Shown: piece by piece, positions 17,571 to 25,903 of the stretch
How positions within the stretch are numbered: the first letter of the stretch is position 1
Layout of the letters: each line of letters begins with the position of its first letter
Assembly (NCBI GenBank): GCA_025458865.1
Contig: JALORP010000007.1
Coordinates: forward strand, 1 to 64,000
Length of the DNA stretch: 64,000 nt
Direction: 5' to 3'
DNA from: Steroidobacteraceae bacterium
GTDB lineage: Bacteria > Pseudomonadota > Gammaproteobacteria > Steroidobacterales > Steroidobacteraceae
Notes under the pieces: model-generated
The model's database searches: none
What the model was told of the DNA's origin: nothing
What the model saw: the letters and a program-made list of their open reading frames with translations, nothing else
Position numbers and translations under genes: made by a program

Positions 17571-18132
17571 CCGGGAACTCGACTCGTGGGCCGGAGCCTG
17601 GCAATCCAACGTGCCGGACCTCGGGCCGCTCAGGAAGCGCGCCGCGCGCGAAGGGCTCTGGCTGCGCGTGATCGTCGCGAACGACGCGCTGGGCTCGCTT
17701 GGCTGCCTCGCCGTCGCCGTGTGGTTCGTGCTCGACGAGCCCGATCTCCTGCGGCTGGTCATCGCCGGCGGCCTGGCGGCCCTCGGTGCGCTGGGCTGCG
17801 TATTCACGATGCAGAACTGGCGCGGTCTGTGGCAGGACGGAGCGGCCTCGGTTCGCGACTACCTTGCCCAGGCCCGCGCACGCAGCGCGGCGCGGCTGCG
17901 CTGGATACGCCTCGGCGGATGGCTGCTGGCGGCCGAGATGATGTTCTTCGGCGCGGTGATCGCCTGGCGCTGGCAGGCGGGCGTGGATCCGGGCAAGGCC
18001 GGCAGGGCGCTCGTGCTGCTGCTGGTGCTGTGCATCGCAGCCGGCATCTTCGTCGGCTGGCTGCTGCGGCGCGAGCGGCGCAATGCCGCCGGACTCGAGC
18101 GCATGGCTGCGGAAATCGAACGGGAGACCTGA
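17563..18132 (+). CDS. Four-helix membrane protein in sigma operon, possible anti-sigma factor
   Basis: A 189-residue protein of unknown family with about four hydrophobic segments (residues about 44-62, 66-82, 112-134, 143-162) and a basic tail. Its position directly behind and overlapping the sigma gene is the classic place for a membrane anti-sigma factor. It has no zinc-binding His-x3-Cys-x2-Cys motif, so it would be an atypical one. That role is inferred from position only. Confidence 0.75.
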   Translation: MSDRELDSWAGAWQSNVPDLGPLRKRAAREGLWLRVIVANDALGSLGCLAVAVWFVLDEPDLLRLVIAGGLAALGALGCVFTMQNWRGLWQDGAASVRDYLAQARARSAARLRWIRLGGWLLAAEMMFFGAVIAWRWQAGVDPGKAGRALVLLLVLCIAAGIFVGWLLRRERRNAAGLERMAAEIERET

Positions 18133-18137
18133 AAGAC

Positions 18138-19628
18138 ATGAGTTCCCTCCTCATACGTGGCACGGAACTGCTCGCCGCAGCGGCCCTCGGCGCCGTCCTC
18201 TCAGCCCCGCCGGCGGTGGCCGCGCCCGGCGCTCTTACGCTGCAGCCCTGCAGGCTGCAGCACCCGCTCGGCGCCGGCTCGGTGGCCGCGCGCTGTGGCG
18301 TCCTCGAGGTGGCCGAGAATCCTGGCAATCCGTCCGGCAGGCGCATCGGCCTCGCCGTATCGGTGATTCCCGCGATCAGCACGCGGGCGAAGCCCGACCC
18401 GCTGTTCCTGCTGGCGGGCGGTCCAGGCCAGGGTGCGCGCGAGAGCTTCGTGCCCTACCTGCCCGCCCTCGCCGGTGTTCAGCGCAGCCGCGACCTCGTC
18501 CTCGTGGACCAGCGCGGCACCGGCGACTCCAACCGGCTCAGCTGCGACATGCCGGAAGATGCCTGGTCGGAGGCCGAGCTGTCGCCGGAGGCGCTGGGCC
18601 GGCTCGCGCAGGAATGCCTCGGCAAGCTGACCGGCGACCCGCGTTTCTACACGACCAGCGTCGCGGTCCAGGATCTCGAAGCGGTGCGCAAGGCGCTCGG
18701 CTACGAGCGCATCAACCTCTACGGCGGCTCGTACGGCACCCGGGTGGCCCAGCACTACGCGCGCCGCTTCCCGGCGACGACGCGCAGCGTGGTCCTCGAT
18801 TCTTCGGTGCCGCCGGAACTGGCCCTGGGACCCGGCATGGCGCTGGATGCCGATGCCGCGCTGCGCGCAACCTTCGCGCGCTGCGCCGCGGACGCCGCCT
18901 GCCGTGACCGCTTCGGCGACCTCGGCGCCGCCTTCGCCGGATTGCGTGCGCGCCTCGCCGAGGGCCCGGTCGAGGTGCGACTCGCCGACCCGGTGAGCGG
19001 CGAGCCCGAGGTCGTCGAGTTCACGCAGGCCCACCTCGCGCTGGCAGTCCGCATGCTGTCCTACTCCGCGCCGACGGCCGGGCTGCTGCCGCTCCTGATC
19101 CACGAGGCCTGGGTGAACGAGAATCTCGCGCCGCTCGCGGCCCAGGCCGAGATGCTCGGCGGCATGCTCGGCGAGAGCATCGCCTATGGCATGCACAACG
19201 CGGTGGTCTGCACAGAGGACCTGCCCTTCGTGGATGCGGCGGCCGTCGACCGCGAGGCGCTTCGGCAGAGCTACCTCGGCGTGGAGATGCTCGAGGGCCT
19301 CGAGGCCATGTGCGCGGCGTGGCCGCGCGGCGTACTCGACGACGACCTGCGCGAGCGGCTGGCTTCCGACGTGCCGGCGCTCGTGCTTTCCGGAAGCGTC
19401 GACCCGGTGACGCCACCTGCGTACGGGACCGCCGCGGCCGCAGGCTTCCGCGATCACCTGAACGTCGTGTTCGAAGGCCAGGGTCACCTGCAGCTCGGCC
19501 TGCGCTGCGCGCAGCAGCTGCTGGGACGCTTCCTCGATGCCGGCACCGCCAGAGGCCTGGATGCCGCCTGCGTCGGCGACGTTGGCCCTGCGCCCTTCTT
19601 CATGAACTTCAACGGAGGTGCGCCGTGA
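18138..19628 (+). CDS. Secreted alpha/beta hydrolase, TAP-like family
   Basis: A 496-residue exported serine hydrolase (signal peptide about residues 1-29). The alpha/beta core shows GGPGQGARE (94-102), DQRGTGDSN (124-132), and the nucleophile elbow GGSYG with Ser198. The C-terminal TAP-like segment supplies the acid and base (SGSVDPVTPP and GQGHLQLG). This matches tripeptidyl or prolyl aminopeptidase-like enzymes acting on peptides in the periplasm. It begins 5 bp after the membrane protein and its stop overlaps the NatA-like start (GTGA). Confidence 0.88.
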   Translation: MSSLLIRGTELLAAAALGAVLSAPPAVAAPGALTLQPCRLQHPLGAGSVAARCGVLEVAENPGNPSGRRIGLAVSVIPAISTRAKPDPLFLLAGGPGQGARESFVPYLPALAGVQRSRDLVLVDQRGTGDSNRLSCDMPEDAWSEAELSPEALGRLAQECLGKLTGDPRFYTTSVAVQDLEAVRKALGYERINLYGGSYGTRVAQHYARRFPATTRSVVLDSSVPPELALGPGMALDADAALRATFARCAADAACRDRFGDLGAAFAGLRARLAEGPVEVRLADPVSGEPEVVEFTQAHLALAVRMLSYSAPTAGLLPLLIHEAWVNENLAPLAAQAEMLGGMLGESIAYGMHNAVVCTEDLPFVDAAAVDREALRQSYLGVEMLEGLEAMCAAWPRGVLDDDLRERLASDVPALVLSGSVDPVTPPAYGTAAAAGFRDHLNVVFEGQGHLQLGLRCAQQLLGRFLDAGTARGLDAACVGDVGPAPFFMNFNGGAP

Positions 19629-20356
19629 TCCACGTCGAGGGACTGGCAAAGAGGTTCGGCGCCGTCGAGGCGGTGCGGGACGTCAGCTTCACAGCCCAGG
19701 ACGGGCGGATCACCGGCCTGCTCGGCCCGAACGGCGCCGGCAAGTCGACGACGCTGCGCATCCTCTACACGGCGCTCGTGGCCGACGCCGGGCGAGCGGA
19801 GATCGACGGCGTGGACGTGGCCCGGGATTCGCTGGGGGCCCGGCGCCGCATCGGCGTATTGCCCCACGGCGCCGGCATCTATCCGCAGCTCACGGCGCGC
19901 GAGAACGTGCGCTACTTCGGCGAGCTGCACGGCCTCCGCGGCCCGGCGCTGGAACGCCGCCTGGACGCGCTCATCGAGCAGCTCGGCATGGGCGAATTCG
20001 CCGACCGGCGCGCCAAGGGCTTCTCGCAGGGACAGAAGACCAAGGTCGCGCTCGCGCGCGCGCTCGTGCACTCGCCGCCCAACGTCATCCTCGACGAGCC
20101 CACCAACGGACTCGACGTGATGGCGACGCGCGCCCTGCGCGAGCTGATCCGCGAGCTGCGCACGAGCGGCCACTGCGTGCTGTTCTCGAGCCACGTGATG
20201 CAGGAGGTCGCCGCGCTCTGCGACGAGATCGTGATCATCGACCACGGGCGGGTCGCCGGTGCCGGTACGCCGGCGGAGCTGCAGGCGCGCTTTGGTGGCG
20301 CGACGCTCGAGGAGGCCTTCGTCAACGTCCTCGGCGTACAGGAGGGCCTCGCATGA
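19625..20356 (+). CDS. NatA-like ABC transporter ATP-binding protein
   Basis: A 243-residue ABC ATPase with Walker A LGPNGAGKST, a divergent signature FSQGQKTKVALARAL and Walker B VILDEPTNGLD. The family is that of NatA, the ATPase of an ABC-2 type exporter. The start is GTG at 19625, inside a GTGA overlap with the hydrolase stop and preceded by GGAGG at 19615-19619. It works with the permease that overlaps its own stop codon. Confidence 0.92.
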   Translation: MIHVEGLAKRFGAVEAVRDVSFTAQDGRITGLLGPNGAGKSTTLRILYTALVADAGRAEIDGVDVARDSLGARRRIGVLPHGAGIYPQLTARENVRYFGELHGLRGPALERRLDALIEQLGMGEFADRRAKGFSQGQKTKVALARALVHSPPNVILDEPTNGLDVMATRALRELIRELRTSGHCVLFSSHVMQEVAALCDEIVIIDHGRVAGAGTPAELQARFGGATLEEAFVNVLGVQEGLA

Positions 20357-21534
20357 TTGCCACGCTTCTCGCGGTGCTGCGCAAGGAGCTCCTCGAGACG
20401 GTCCGCGACCACCGTTCTCTGGCTTCCAGCCTGCTCATGGGCCCGGTGCTCGGCCCGCTGCTGTTCGTGTTCGCCATGAGCCTGTCGCTCAAGCAGTCGG
20501 TGACCAGCCTCGACGACGCCCAGCCCGTGACGGTCGCGGGCGCCGACCACGCGCCGCACCTCGTCCAGCATCTGCGCCAGCAGGGCTTCACGGTGACGCT
20601 GCGCGAAGGCGCCGCTGCGGAGGTGCCAGGCTGGATCGAGGAAGACGGCGAGCTGGTCGTGCTTCTGGTGCCGGAGGGCGTCGGCGAGCGACTGCTGGCC
20701 GGCGAGCCGGCGGCAGTGACGCTCTTCGCCGACGGCTCCAACAACAAGGCCGATCGCCGCGCGAACCGCGTGCGGGCGGCCATCACCGGGTATGCAAGCG
20801 GCCTGGCGGCGATGCGGCTGCAGGCGCGCGGCGTGTCGACCACGCTCATGCAGCCGATCGTCGTCGATGAGGTGGACTTGTCCACCCCCACCTCCCGCGC
20901 GACGCTGATCCTCGGGATGCTGTCCTACATCATTCTGGTCGTCACCCTGGTAGGTGGACTGTCGCTGGCCATAGACGCCACGGCCGGAGAGCGCGAGCGC
21001 GGGTCGCTCGAGCCGCTCCTGACCGCACCGGTGCCCCGCGAGCATCTGATCTACGGCAAGGTGCTTGCCTCGGCGAGCTTCATGGCCATCGCGCTCGCGA
21101 TCGTCATGGTGACGCTCGGCAGCTCGATCCACCGGGTGCCGCTCGAGGAAATAGGCATGTCGGCGAACTTCGACGTGCGCGTGGGCGTCCTGCTGTTCGC
21201 GGTGACGCTGCCGTTCGTCGCGGTCGGGGCCTCGCTGCTGACGGTGGTCGCCTCGTTCACGCGCAGCTACAAGGAGGCGCAGACCTGGCTCGGCATCGTG
21301 CTGCTGGTGCCGACCCTGCCGATCGCCATCGCGGGCGTGCTGGACGTGCGCGCCAGCGCGCCGCTGATGGCCGTGCCCAGCCTGTCGCAGCACCTGCTGA
21401 TCCAGGGCCTGCTCCGCGACGAGCCGCTCCCCGCCTCGTACGTGGCCATCTCGGTGGCGAGCACGCTCGCCCTCGGCGCCGCGCTCACGTGGCTGGCGGG
21501 CCGGCTGTACCGGCGCGAGAAGATCCTGGGCTAG
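20353..21534 (+). CDS. NatB-like ABC-2 permease
   Basis: A 393-residue membrane protein. One N-terminal helix, a large extracytoplasmic domain (about residues 40-185) and five or more C-terminal helices (about 190-385) follow the ABC-2/NatB plan. ATAGERERGSLEPLLTAPV, a hallmark of these permeases, is present at about residues 211-230. Sodium export is known for NatAB, but the coupling to a secreted peptidase and a sigma factor suggests a stress or peptide role here. Its TAG stop is part of the inverted-repeat element downstream. Confidence 0.9.
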   Translation: MIATLLAVLRKELLETVRDHRSLASSLLMGPVLGPLLFVFAMSLSLKQSVTSLDDAQPVTVAGADHAPHLVQHLRQQGFTVTLREGAAAEVPGWIEEDGELVVLLVPEGVGERLLAGEPAAVTLFADGSNNKADRRANRVRAAITGYASGLAAMRLQARGVSTTLMQPIVVDEVDLSTPTSRATLILGMLSYIILVVTLVGGLSLAIDATAGERERGSLEPLLTAPVPREHLIYGKVLASASFMAIALAIVMVTLGSSIHRVPLEEIGMSANFDVRVGVLLFAVTLPFVAVGASLLTVVASFTRSYKEAQTWLGIVLLVPTLPIAIAGVLDVRASAPLMAVPSLSQHLLIQGLLRDEPLPASYVAISVASTLALGAALTWLAGRLYRREKILG

Positions 21535-21654
21535 AAACTTCGAGGGAAACTCGAGGGGACATCCGCTTCGAGTCTGTCCGACCGCGTCTGGAGCCGACAA
21601 CAGCCTGAGTGCAGCGGCAACAGACTCGAAGCGCATGTCCCCTTCAGGTTTCTA
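21532..21654. repeat. Inverted-repeat element A (23-nt arms) between convergent genes
   Basis: Arms at 21555-21577 and 21620-21642 are 23 nt and match at 22 positions when one is reversed (GGGGACATnCGCTTCGAGT core), with a 42-bp centre. The symmetry extends outward to TAGAAAC at both ends (21532-21538 and its complement 21648-21654), which supply the TAG stop codons of both convergent genes. It can act as a bidirectional terminator. The arms share 19 of 23 bases with element B near 23.4 kb. The size and build recall REP- or MITE-like non-autonomous elements. Confidence 0.75.
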
Positions 21655-22152
21655 CCTGACTTCGAGCCGGATCGGGCGGGGCGGTCCTGCGCGCGGCACC
21701 GTGACCTCGGCCCAGAGCTCCTCCCCTGGCTTCAGGCGGGTCGGATCGGGCGCGTCCTCCGGCAGGAAAAAGGCGATCGGCTCGATCAGCGTCCAGACCT
21801 GGCCGGCCGGCGTCTCCACGCGCTGGATCGCCTGGCCCCGCCAGCCGAGCATCGCCTCGATCCCGGGCGGAGTCAGCGCCGTCGCCACGAGCCGGCCATC
21901 CTCGACCGAGAGCGTCGTCTCCACGATCTGGCCATGCTCCGGGAGTCCCTCCGCGGGCAATTCGCCGCGCGGCTCGACGACGATGCGAAGCGAAACGTAG
22001 CGACCCCGGATGGGCAGCACGGGATCCACGCCGGTGGTGACCGCCCACACGCCCGGCAGCGTGTTCCGTTCATACAGCAGGACTCCGCCCACGACGGCGA
22101 CGAGCGCCACGTGGACGAAGGCGATCAGGGCCCCGCGCGTCAGCGGCGTCAC
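21652..22152 (-). CDS. GDYXXLXY-domain membrane-anchored protein
   Basis: A 166-residue protein with one N-terminal helix (about residues 10-28) and a periplasmic domain with PIRGRYVSLRIV, a variant of the GDYxxLxY motif that names the family. The GTG start at 22152 sits in a GTGA overlap with the DUF2157 stop; these two families are commonly adjacent. Function unknown. The gene ends on a TAG inside inverted-repeat element A. Confidence 0.78.
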   Translation of the reverse strand: MTPLTRGALIAFVHVALVAVVGGVLLYERNTLPGVWAVTTGVDPVLPIRGRYVSLRIVVEPRGELPAEGLPEHGQIVETTLSVEDGRLVATALTPPGIEAMLGWRGQAIQRVETPAGQVWTLIEPIAFFLPEDAPDPTRLKPGEELWAEVTVPRAGPPRPIRLEVR

Positions 22153-23315
22153 GGCGATGCTCCCTCGAAGCGCGCGATCAGGCGGCGGCGGATCCGTTCG
22201 GCGAACCAGCCACCGGCGATGAACAGCACGCCCATCCCGATGAGCCCGGCGGCGCGGCCGAGCATGTCGAACAGGCTCGAGAAGTAGAACGCGAAGACCG
22301 TGAGGGTGAAGCCCGCCACGCCGAGGTTGATGCGGCCGCGCTCGCGGTCGCGAAAGCCCCAGGCCACGAGGCCGACCGAGCCGGCGGCATACAGCAGGTA
22401 GATCAGCAGCCGTTGCGCCTGCACCGAGGCATCGAGCGCCACCACGATCCCGGCGAGAATGGCGGCCACCGCGACCGGCCAGGCTTCGCGGCGGCGCAGC
22501 AGCCACGCCAGGACGAGCGGCAGCCCGAGCGCGACGCCCCAGCCCAGGGCCAGCAGCGCGACCGGGACCTCGTCGGGCCTCTCGCCGCCGACGAGTTCCC
22601 GGATCATTGCATCGCGGCTACTGGCGAGCGACAGCGCCGCGACGACGAGCCCGACCGCGCCTAGCCGGGCAAGCGCGCGCCGCCAGGCCGCGTCCAGGCC
22701 CGGACCGGTCGCCGACACATAGGTCGCGCTCAGCACGACCAGCCCGAAGGACAGCACCGTCTCGGCGACCCCGGGCGTCACCAGCCGGTACCACGGAAAG
22801 AGCGATCCCCACTCGGCGGCAAGCCAGGCGGGACCCAGCACCGCCACCCACAGCACCTGCGGCCAGTCGCGCAGCAACAGCGCCGCAAAGCCGGCGCCGA
22901 GGGCCCACAGCAGCAGCGCCTCCGGCCAGTGTTCCTGGAGGTGGAAGATCTGGCCGGCAAGGAAGATGCCTGCACCAAGCGCAGCAGTACCCGCGGCATG
23001 CAGCGAGGTGGCGAGCGCCGGGCTGAAGCGGCCGCCCACGGCGCCACCCAGGTGCAGCACGGCCACGATTCCCGCCAGGATCCCGAAGCGCGACCAGGGA
23101 GAGAGCAGGTCCCAATTGGCAGCCACGAACAGGAACACTCCGGCGGCGAGCAGCAATCCGCCCAGCCCGAAGGCGAGCTTCGCGGCGCGCCCGGTGTGTT
23201 CAGGCACCTGCTGCTGCTCGTGGGCCCGAAGGCGGTCCGCGGTCGCGGCATCGAGGAGGCCGGCCTCGACCCAGCGGCCGATGGCCTTTTCTACGGCCTG
23301 GTTCAGGCGGGACAT
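22149..23315 (-). CDS. DUF2157 multi-pass membrane protein
   Basis: A 388-residue inner-membrane protein. A soluble N-terminal region (about residues 1-45, LNQAVEKAIGRWVEAGLLDA) precedes about ten hydrophobic helices. The N-terminal helix and helices resemble DUF2157, a family of unknown function usually coupled to a GDYXXLXY partner as here. I start at the ATG at 23315 because homologous sequence begins there. The pair lies between inverted-repeat elements A and B. Confidence 0.82.
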   Translation of the reverse strand: MSRLNQAVEKAIGRWVEAGLLDAATADRLRAHEQQQVPEHTGRAAKLAFGLGGLLLAAGVFLFVAANWDLLSPWSRFGILAGIVAVLHLGGAVGGRFSPALATSLHAAGTAALGAGIFLAGQIFHLQEHWPEALLLWALGAGFAALLLRDWPQVLWVAVLGPAWLAAEWGSLFPWYRLVTPGVAETVLSFGLVVLSATYVSATGPGLDAAWRRALARLGAVGLVVAALSLASSRDAMIRELVGGERPDEVPVALLALGWGVALGLPLVLAWLLRRREAWPVAVAAILAGIVVALDASVQAQRLLIYLLYAAGSVGLVAWGFRDRERGRINLGVAGFTLTVFAFYFSSLFDMLGRAAGLIGMGVLFIAGGWFAERIRRRLIARFEGASP

Positions 23316-23389
23316 CGTGACCCCGTGCAACGGCTCTGCGCGCCGCTGAAGCTGTGCTGATGATCCGCTGCACCGCGATGGTGCGCAAT

Positions 23390-23480
23390 GGGGACATTCG
23401 CGTTGAGTTTGTGCTCGGGTTCGCCGAGGACGCCGCCCGTTCGAGGCATCCGCGGGGACAAACTCAACGCGAATGTCCCC
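23390..23480. repeat. Inverted-repeat element B (perfect 23-nt arms)
   Basis: Arms at 23390-23412 and 23458-23480 are perfect 23-nt inverted repeats (GGGGACATTCGCGTTGAGTT followed by TGT, and its complement) around a 45-bp centre. A small nested repeat, GGGACAA and TTGTCCC, frames the right arm. It lies between two divergent genes, so a terminator role is unlikely; it could affect the promoter or leader of the ATP-grasp gene 64 bp downstream. Differences from element A are matched in both arms, so pairing is preserved. Confidence 0.8.
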
Positions 23481-23543
23481 TTGTCCCGGCCTTGTGGCTA
23501 CACTCAGGCGGAAGCCCTTGCGCCGAGGACGCAGAACCCACCC

Positions 23544-24956
23544 ATGCCCGCCGCCTTCGATGAAATGCGCGATGGCGACGGCCGTGTGCGCAGCCACTAC
23601 CGCGGGTTCGAGCGCTGGCTCGACGGCATGCCGGCCGCGCGCATCGCCGAGAAGCGCACCGAGGCGGACCTGCTGTTCCGCCGCGTCGGCATCACCTTCG
23701 CCGTGTACGGCGAGGAAGCGGGGGCGGAGAGGCTGATCCCCTTCGACATCGTGCCGCGCATCATCACGGCGGCGGAGTGGCGCCTGCTGTTCCAGGGCCT
23801 CCGCCAGCGCGTAACGGCGCTGAACGCCTTCATCGCGGACATCTACCACGACCAGGAGATCCTCAAGGCCGGCCGCGTCCCGCCCGAGCAGGTCTTGTGC
23901 AACGTGCAGTACCGACCGGAGATGCAGGGTATCGAGGTGCCGGGCGACATCTACGCGCACATCGCCGGCATCGACGTGATCCGCGCCGGCGAGGGCGAAT
24001 TCATGGTGCTGGAGGACAACCTGCGCGTCCCATCCGGCGTGTCGTACATGCTCGAGGACCGCAAGGTCATGATGCGGCTCTTCCCGGAGCTCTTCGCGAG
24101 CTACGCGGTCGAGCCCGTCGAGCACTACCCCGACATCCTGCTCGACAACCTCAGGAGCGTAGCGCCGCCCGGAGTCTCACAGCCCACGGTCGCGCTGCTG
24201 ACCGCGGGCGCGGCCAACAGCGCCTACTTCGAGCACGCCTTCCTCGCGCAGCAGATGGGCATCGAGCTCGTCGAGGGCCAGGACCTCTTCGTGCGCGACG
24301 GCTACGTCTACATGCGCACCACGCAGGGGCCGCGCCGCGTGCACGTCATCTACCGGCGCATCGACGACGACTTCCTGGACCCGCTGGCCTTCAGGCCCGA
24401 CTCCATGCTCGGCGTGCCCGGCCTGCTCGCCGCCTATCGGGCCGGCAACGTCACCATCGCGAACGCGATCGGCACCGGCGTGGCGGACGACAAGTCCATC
24501 TACCCCTACGTGCCGGACATGATCCGCTTCTACCTCGGCGAAGAGCCGCTCATCGCCAACGTGCCGACCTGGATCCTGCGCCGCGAGGAGGACCGCGCCT
24601 ACGCGCTCGCCCACCTCGAGGAGCTGGTCGTGAAGGAAGTCCACGGCGCCGGCGGCTATGGGATGCTGATCGGCCCCGCGGCCACGCGCGAGGAGATCGA
24701 GCGCTTCCGGGGCCTCATCGAGGCGCACCCAGACCGCTACATCGCCCAGCCGACGCTCGCGCTCTCCACCTGCCCGACGTTCGTGGATGCGGGCCTTGCG
24801 CCTCGGCACATCGACCTGAGGCCCTTCGTGCTCTCGGGCCGGGACGTGCGCATCGTGCCCGGCGGGCTCACCCGCGTGGCGCTCCGGGAAGGCTCGCTCA
24901 TCGTGAACTCCTCGCAGGGCGGCGGCACCAAGGACACCTGGGTGCTGGAGACCTGA
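23544..24956 (+). CDS. Circularly permuted ATP-grasp protein (COG2308-like)
   Basis: A 470-residue ATP-grasp family protein, the first gene of the Anbu cluster. Conserved stretches include FAVYGEEAGAERLIPFDIVPR, VLEDNLRVPSGVSYMLEDR (about 155-173) and VVKEVHGAGGYGMLIGP, and the ending SSQGGGTKDTWVL. ATP-grasp enzymes of this group are predicted to form amide or peptide bonds. The ATG at 23544 was chosen because the conserved sequence begins there and the frame upstream crosses inverted-repeat element B. It overlaps the next gene by 1 bp. Confidence 0.9.
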   Translation: MPAAFDEMRDGDGRVRSHYRGFERWLDGMPAARIAEKRTEADLLFRRVGITFAVYGEEAGAERLIPFDIVPRIITAAEWRLLFQGLRQRVTALNAFIADIYHDQEILKAGRVPPEQVLCNVQYRPEMQGIEVPGDIYAHIAGIDVIRAGEGEFMVLEDNLRVPSGVSYMLEDRKVMMRLFPELFASYAVEPVEHYPDILLDNLRSVAPPGVSQPTVALLTAGAANSAYFEHAFLAQQMGIELVEGQDLFVRDGYVYMRTTQGPRRVHVIYRRIDDDFLDPLAFRPDSMLGVPGLLAAYRAGNVTIANAIGTGVADDKSIYPYVPDMIRFYLGEEPLIANVPTWILRREEDRAYALAHLEELVVKEVHGAGGYGMLIGPAATREEIERFRGLIEAHPDRYIAQPTLALSTCPTFVDAGLAPRHIDLRPFVLSGRDVRIVPGGLTRVALREGSLIVNSSQGGGTKDTWVLET

Positions 24957-25903
24957 TGCTCAGCCGCACCGCCGACCACCTCTACTGGATGTCGCGCTAC
25001 ATCGAGCGCGCCGAGAACCTCGCGCGCATGCTGCAGGTGAACGTGCGCACCTCCCTGTTGCCGCGCGCGGCGGACGAGGTGGACCGCAGCTGGGCCGGGA
25101 CGCTCGCCATCATCGGCCAGCTCGAAGCCTACCGCGAGCGCTGCGGCCCGGTCTCGCCGGACCGGGTCGTGAAGTTCCTCGCCTTCGAAGCCGACAACCC
25201 CGGCAGCATCGTGAGCAACCTCAGGCTCGCGCGCGAGAACGCCCGCGCGGTGCGCGGCACGCTCACCTCCGAGCTGTGGGAGACCCTCAACTCGACCTGG
25301 CTCGACCTCACCGGGCGGCCGCGCGGAGATCTCACCACCGACGGCCTGATCGACTTTCTCGAGTGGGTCAAGCTGCGATCGCACCTAGCCCGCGGCGTGA
25401 CCCTCGGCACGATGCTGCGCGACGAGGGCTTCGACTTCACGCGCATCGGCACCTTCCTCGAGCGTGCGGACAACACGGCGCGCATCCTCGACGTGCAGTT
25501 CCGGGTGCTTGCGCCGGACGGCATCCGCGCCTCGACCGCGGTGGACTACTACCGCTACACGGCCCTGCTGTTCTCGGTCTCCGCCTTCGAGATCTACCGC
25601 AAGGTATACCGCGACCGCATCACGCCGGAGCGGGTGGCCGAGCTGCTGCTGCTGCGGGCCGACACGCCGCGTTCGCTGCACCGCTGCGTGGCCGAGATCG
25701 ACCAGCACCTGCAGTCCGTGGCGAACGCGCAGTCCGGCGAGACGCTGCGCCGCGCCGGCGAGCTGCACGCCCTGCTGCGCTACGGGCGCATCGACCTTAT
25801 CGTGGAGGAAGGCTTCCACGAGTTCCTCGCCGACTTCCTCGACCGGGTCGCCGACCTCGGCCGGCGCATCGCGCGCGACTTCCTGGCCTCCACGGTGAGC
25901 TGA
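24956..25903 (+). CDS. Alpha-E domain protein (DUF403/COG2307)
   Basis: A 315-residue all-helical protein starting with LSRTADHLYWMSRYIERAEN, the hallmark of the alpha-E family. The family is always found with COG2308 ATP-grasp and transglutaminase-like genes, as here. Its biochemical role is not known; a partnership with the ATP-grasp enzyme in making or handling a peptide modification has been proposed. The start overlaps the ATP-grasp stop (TGATG), so translation is likely coupled. Confidence 0.9.
   Translation: MLSRTADHLYWMSRYIERAENLARMLQVNVRTSLLPRAADEVDRSWAGTLAIIGQLEAYRERCGPVSPDRVVKFLAFEADNPGSIVSNLRLARENARAVRGTLTSELWETLNSTWLDLTGRPRGDLTTDGLIDFLEWVKLRSHLARGVTLGTMLRDEGFDFTRIGTFLERADNTARILDVQFRVLAPDGIRASTAVDYYRYTALLFSVSAFEIYRKVYRDRITPERVAELLLLRADTPRSLHRCVAEIDQHLQSVANAQSGETLRRAGELHALLRYGRIDLIVEEGFHEFLADFLDRVADLGRRIARDFLASTVS

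Noticed and set aside
17563-18132. Zinc-binding anti-sigma factor
   Set aside because: No H-x3-C-x2-C motif is present; only the gene position suggests an anti-sigma role.
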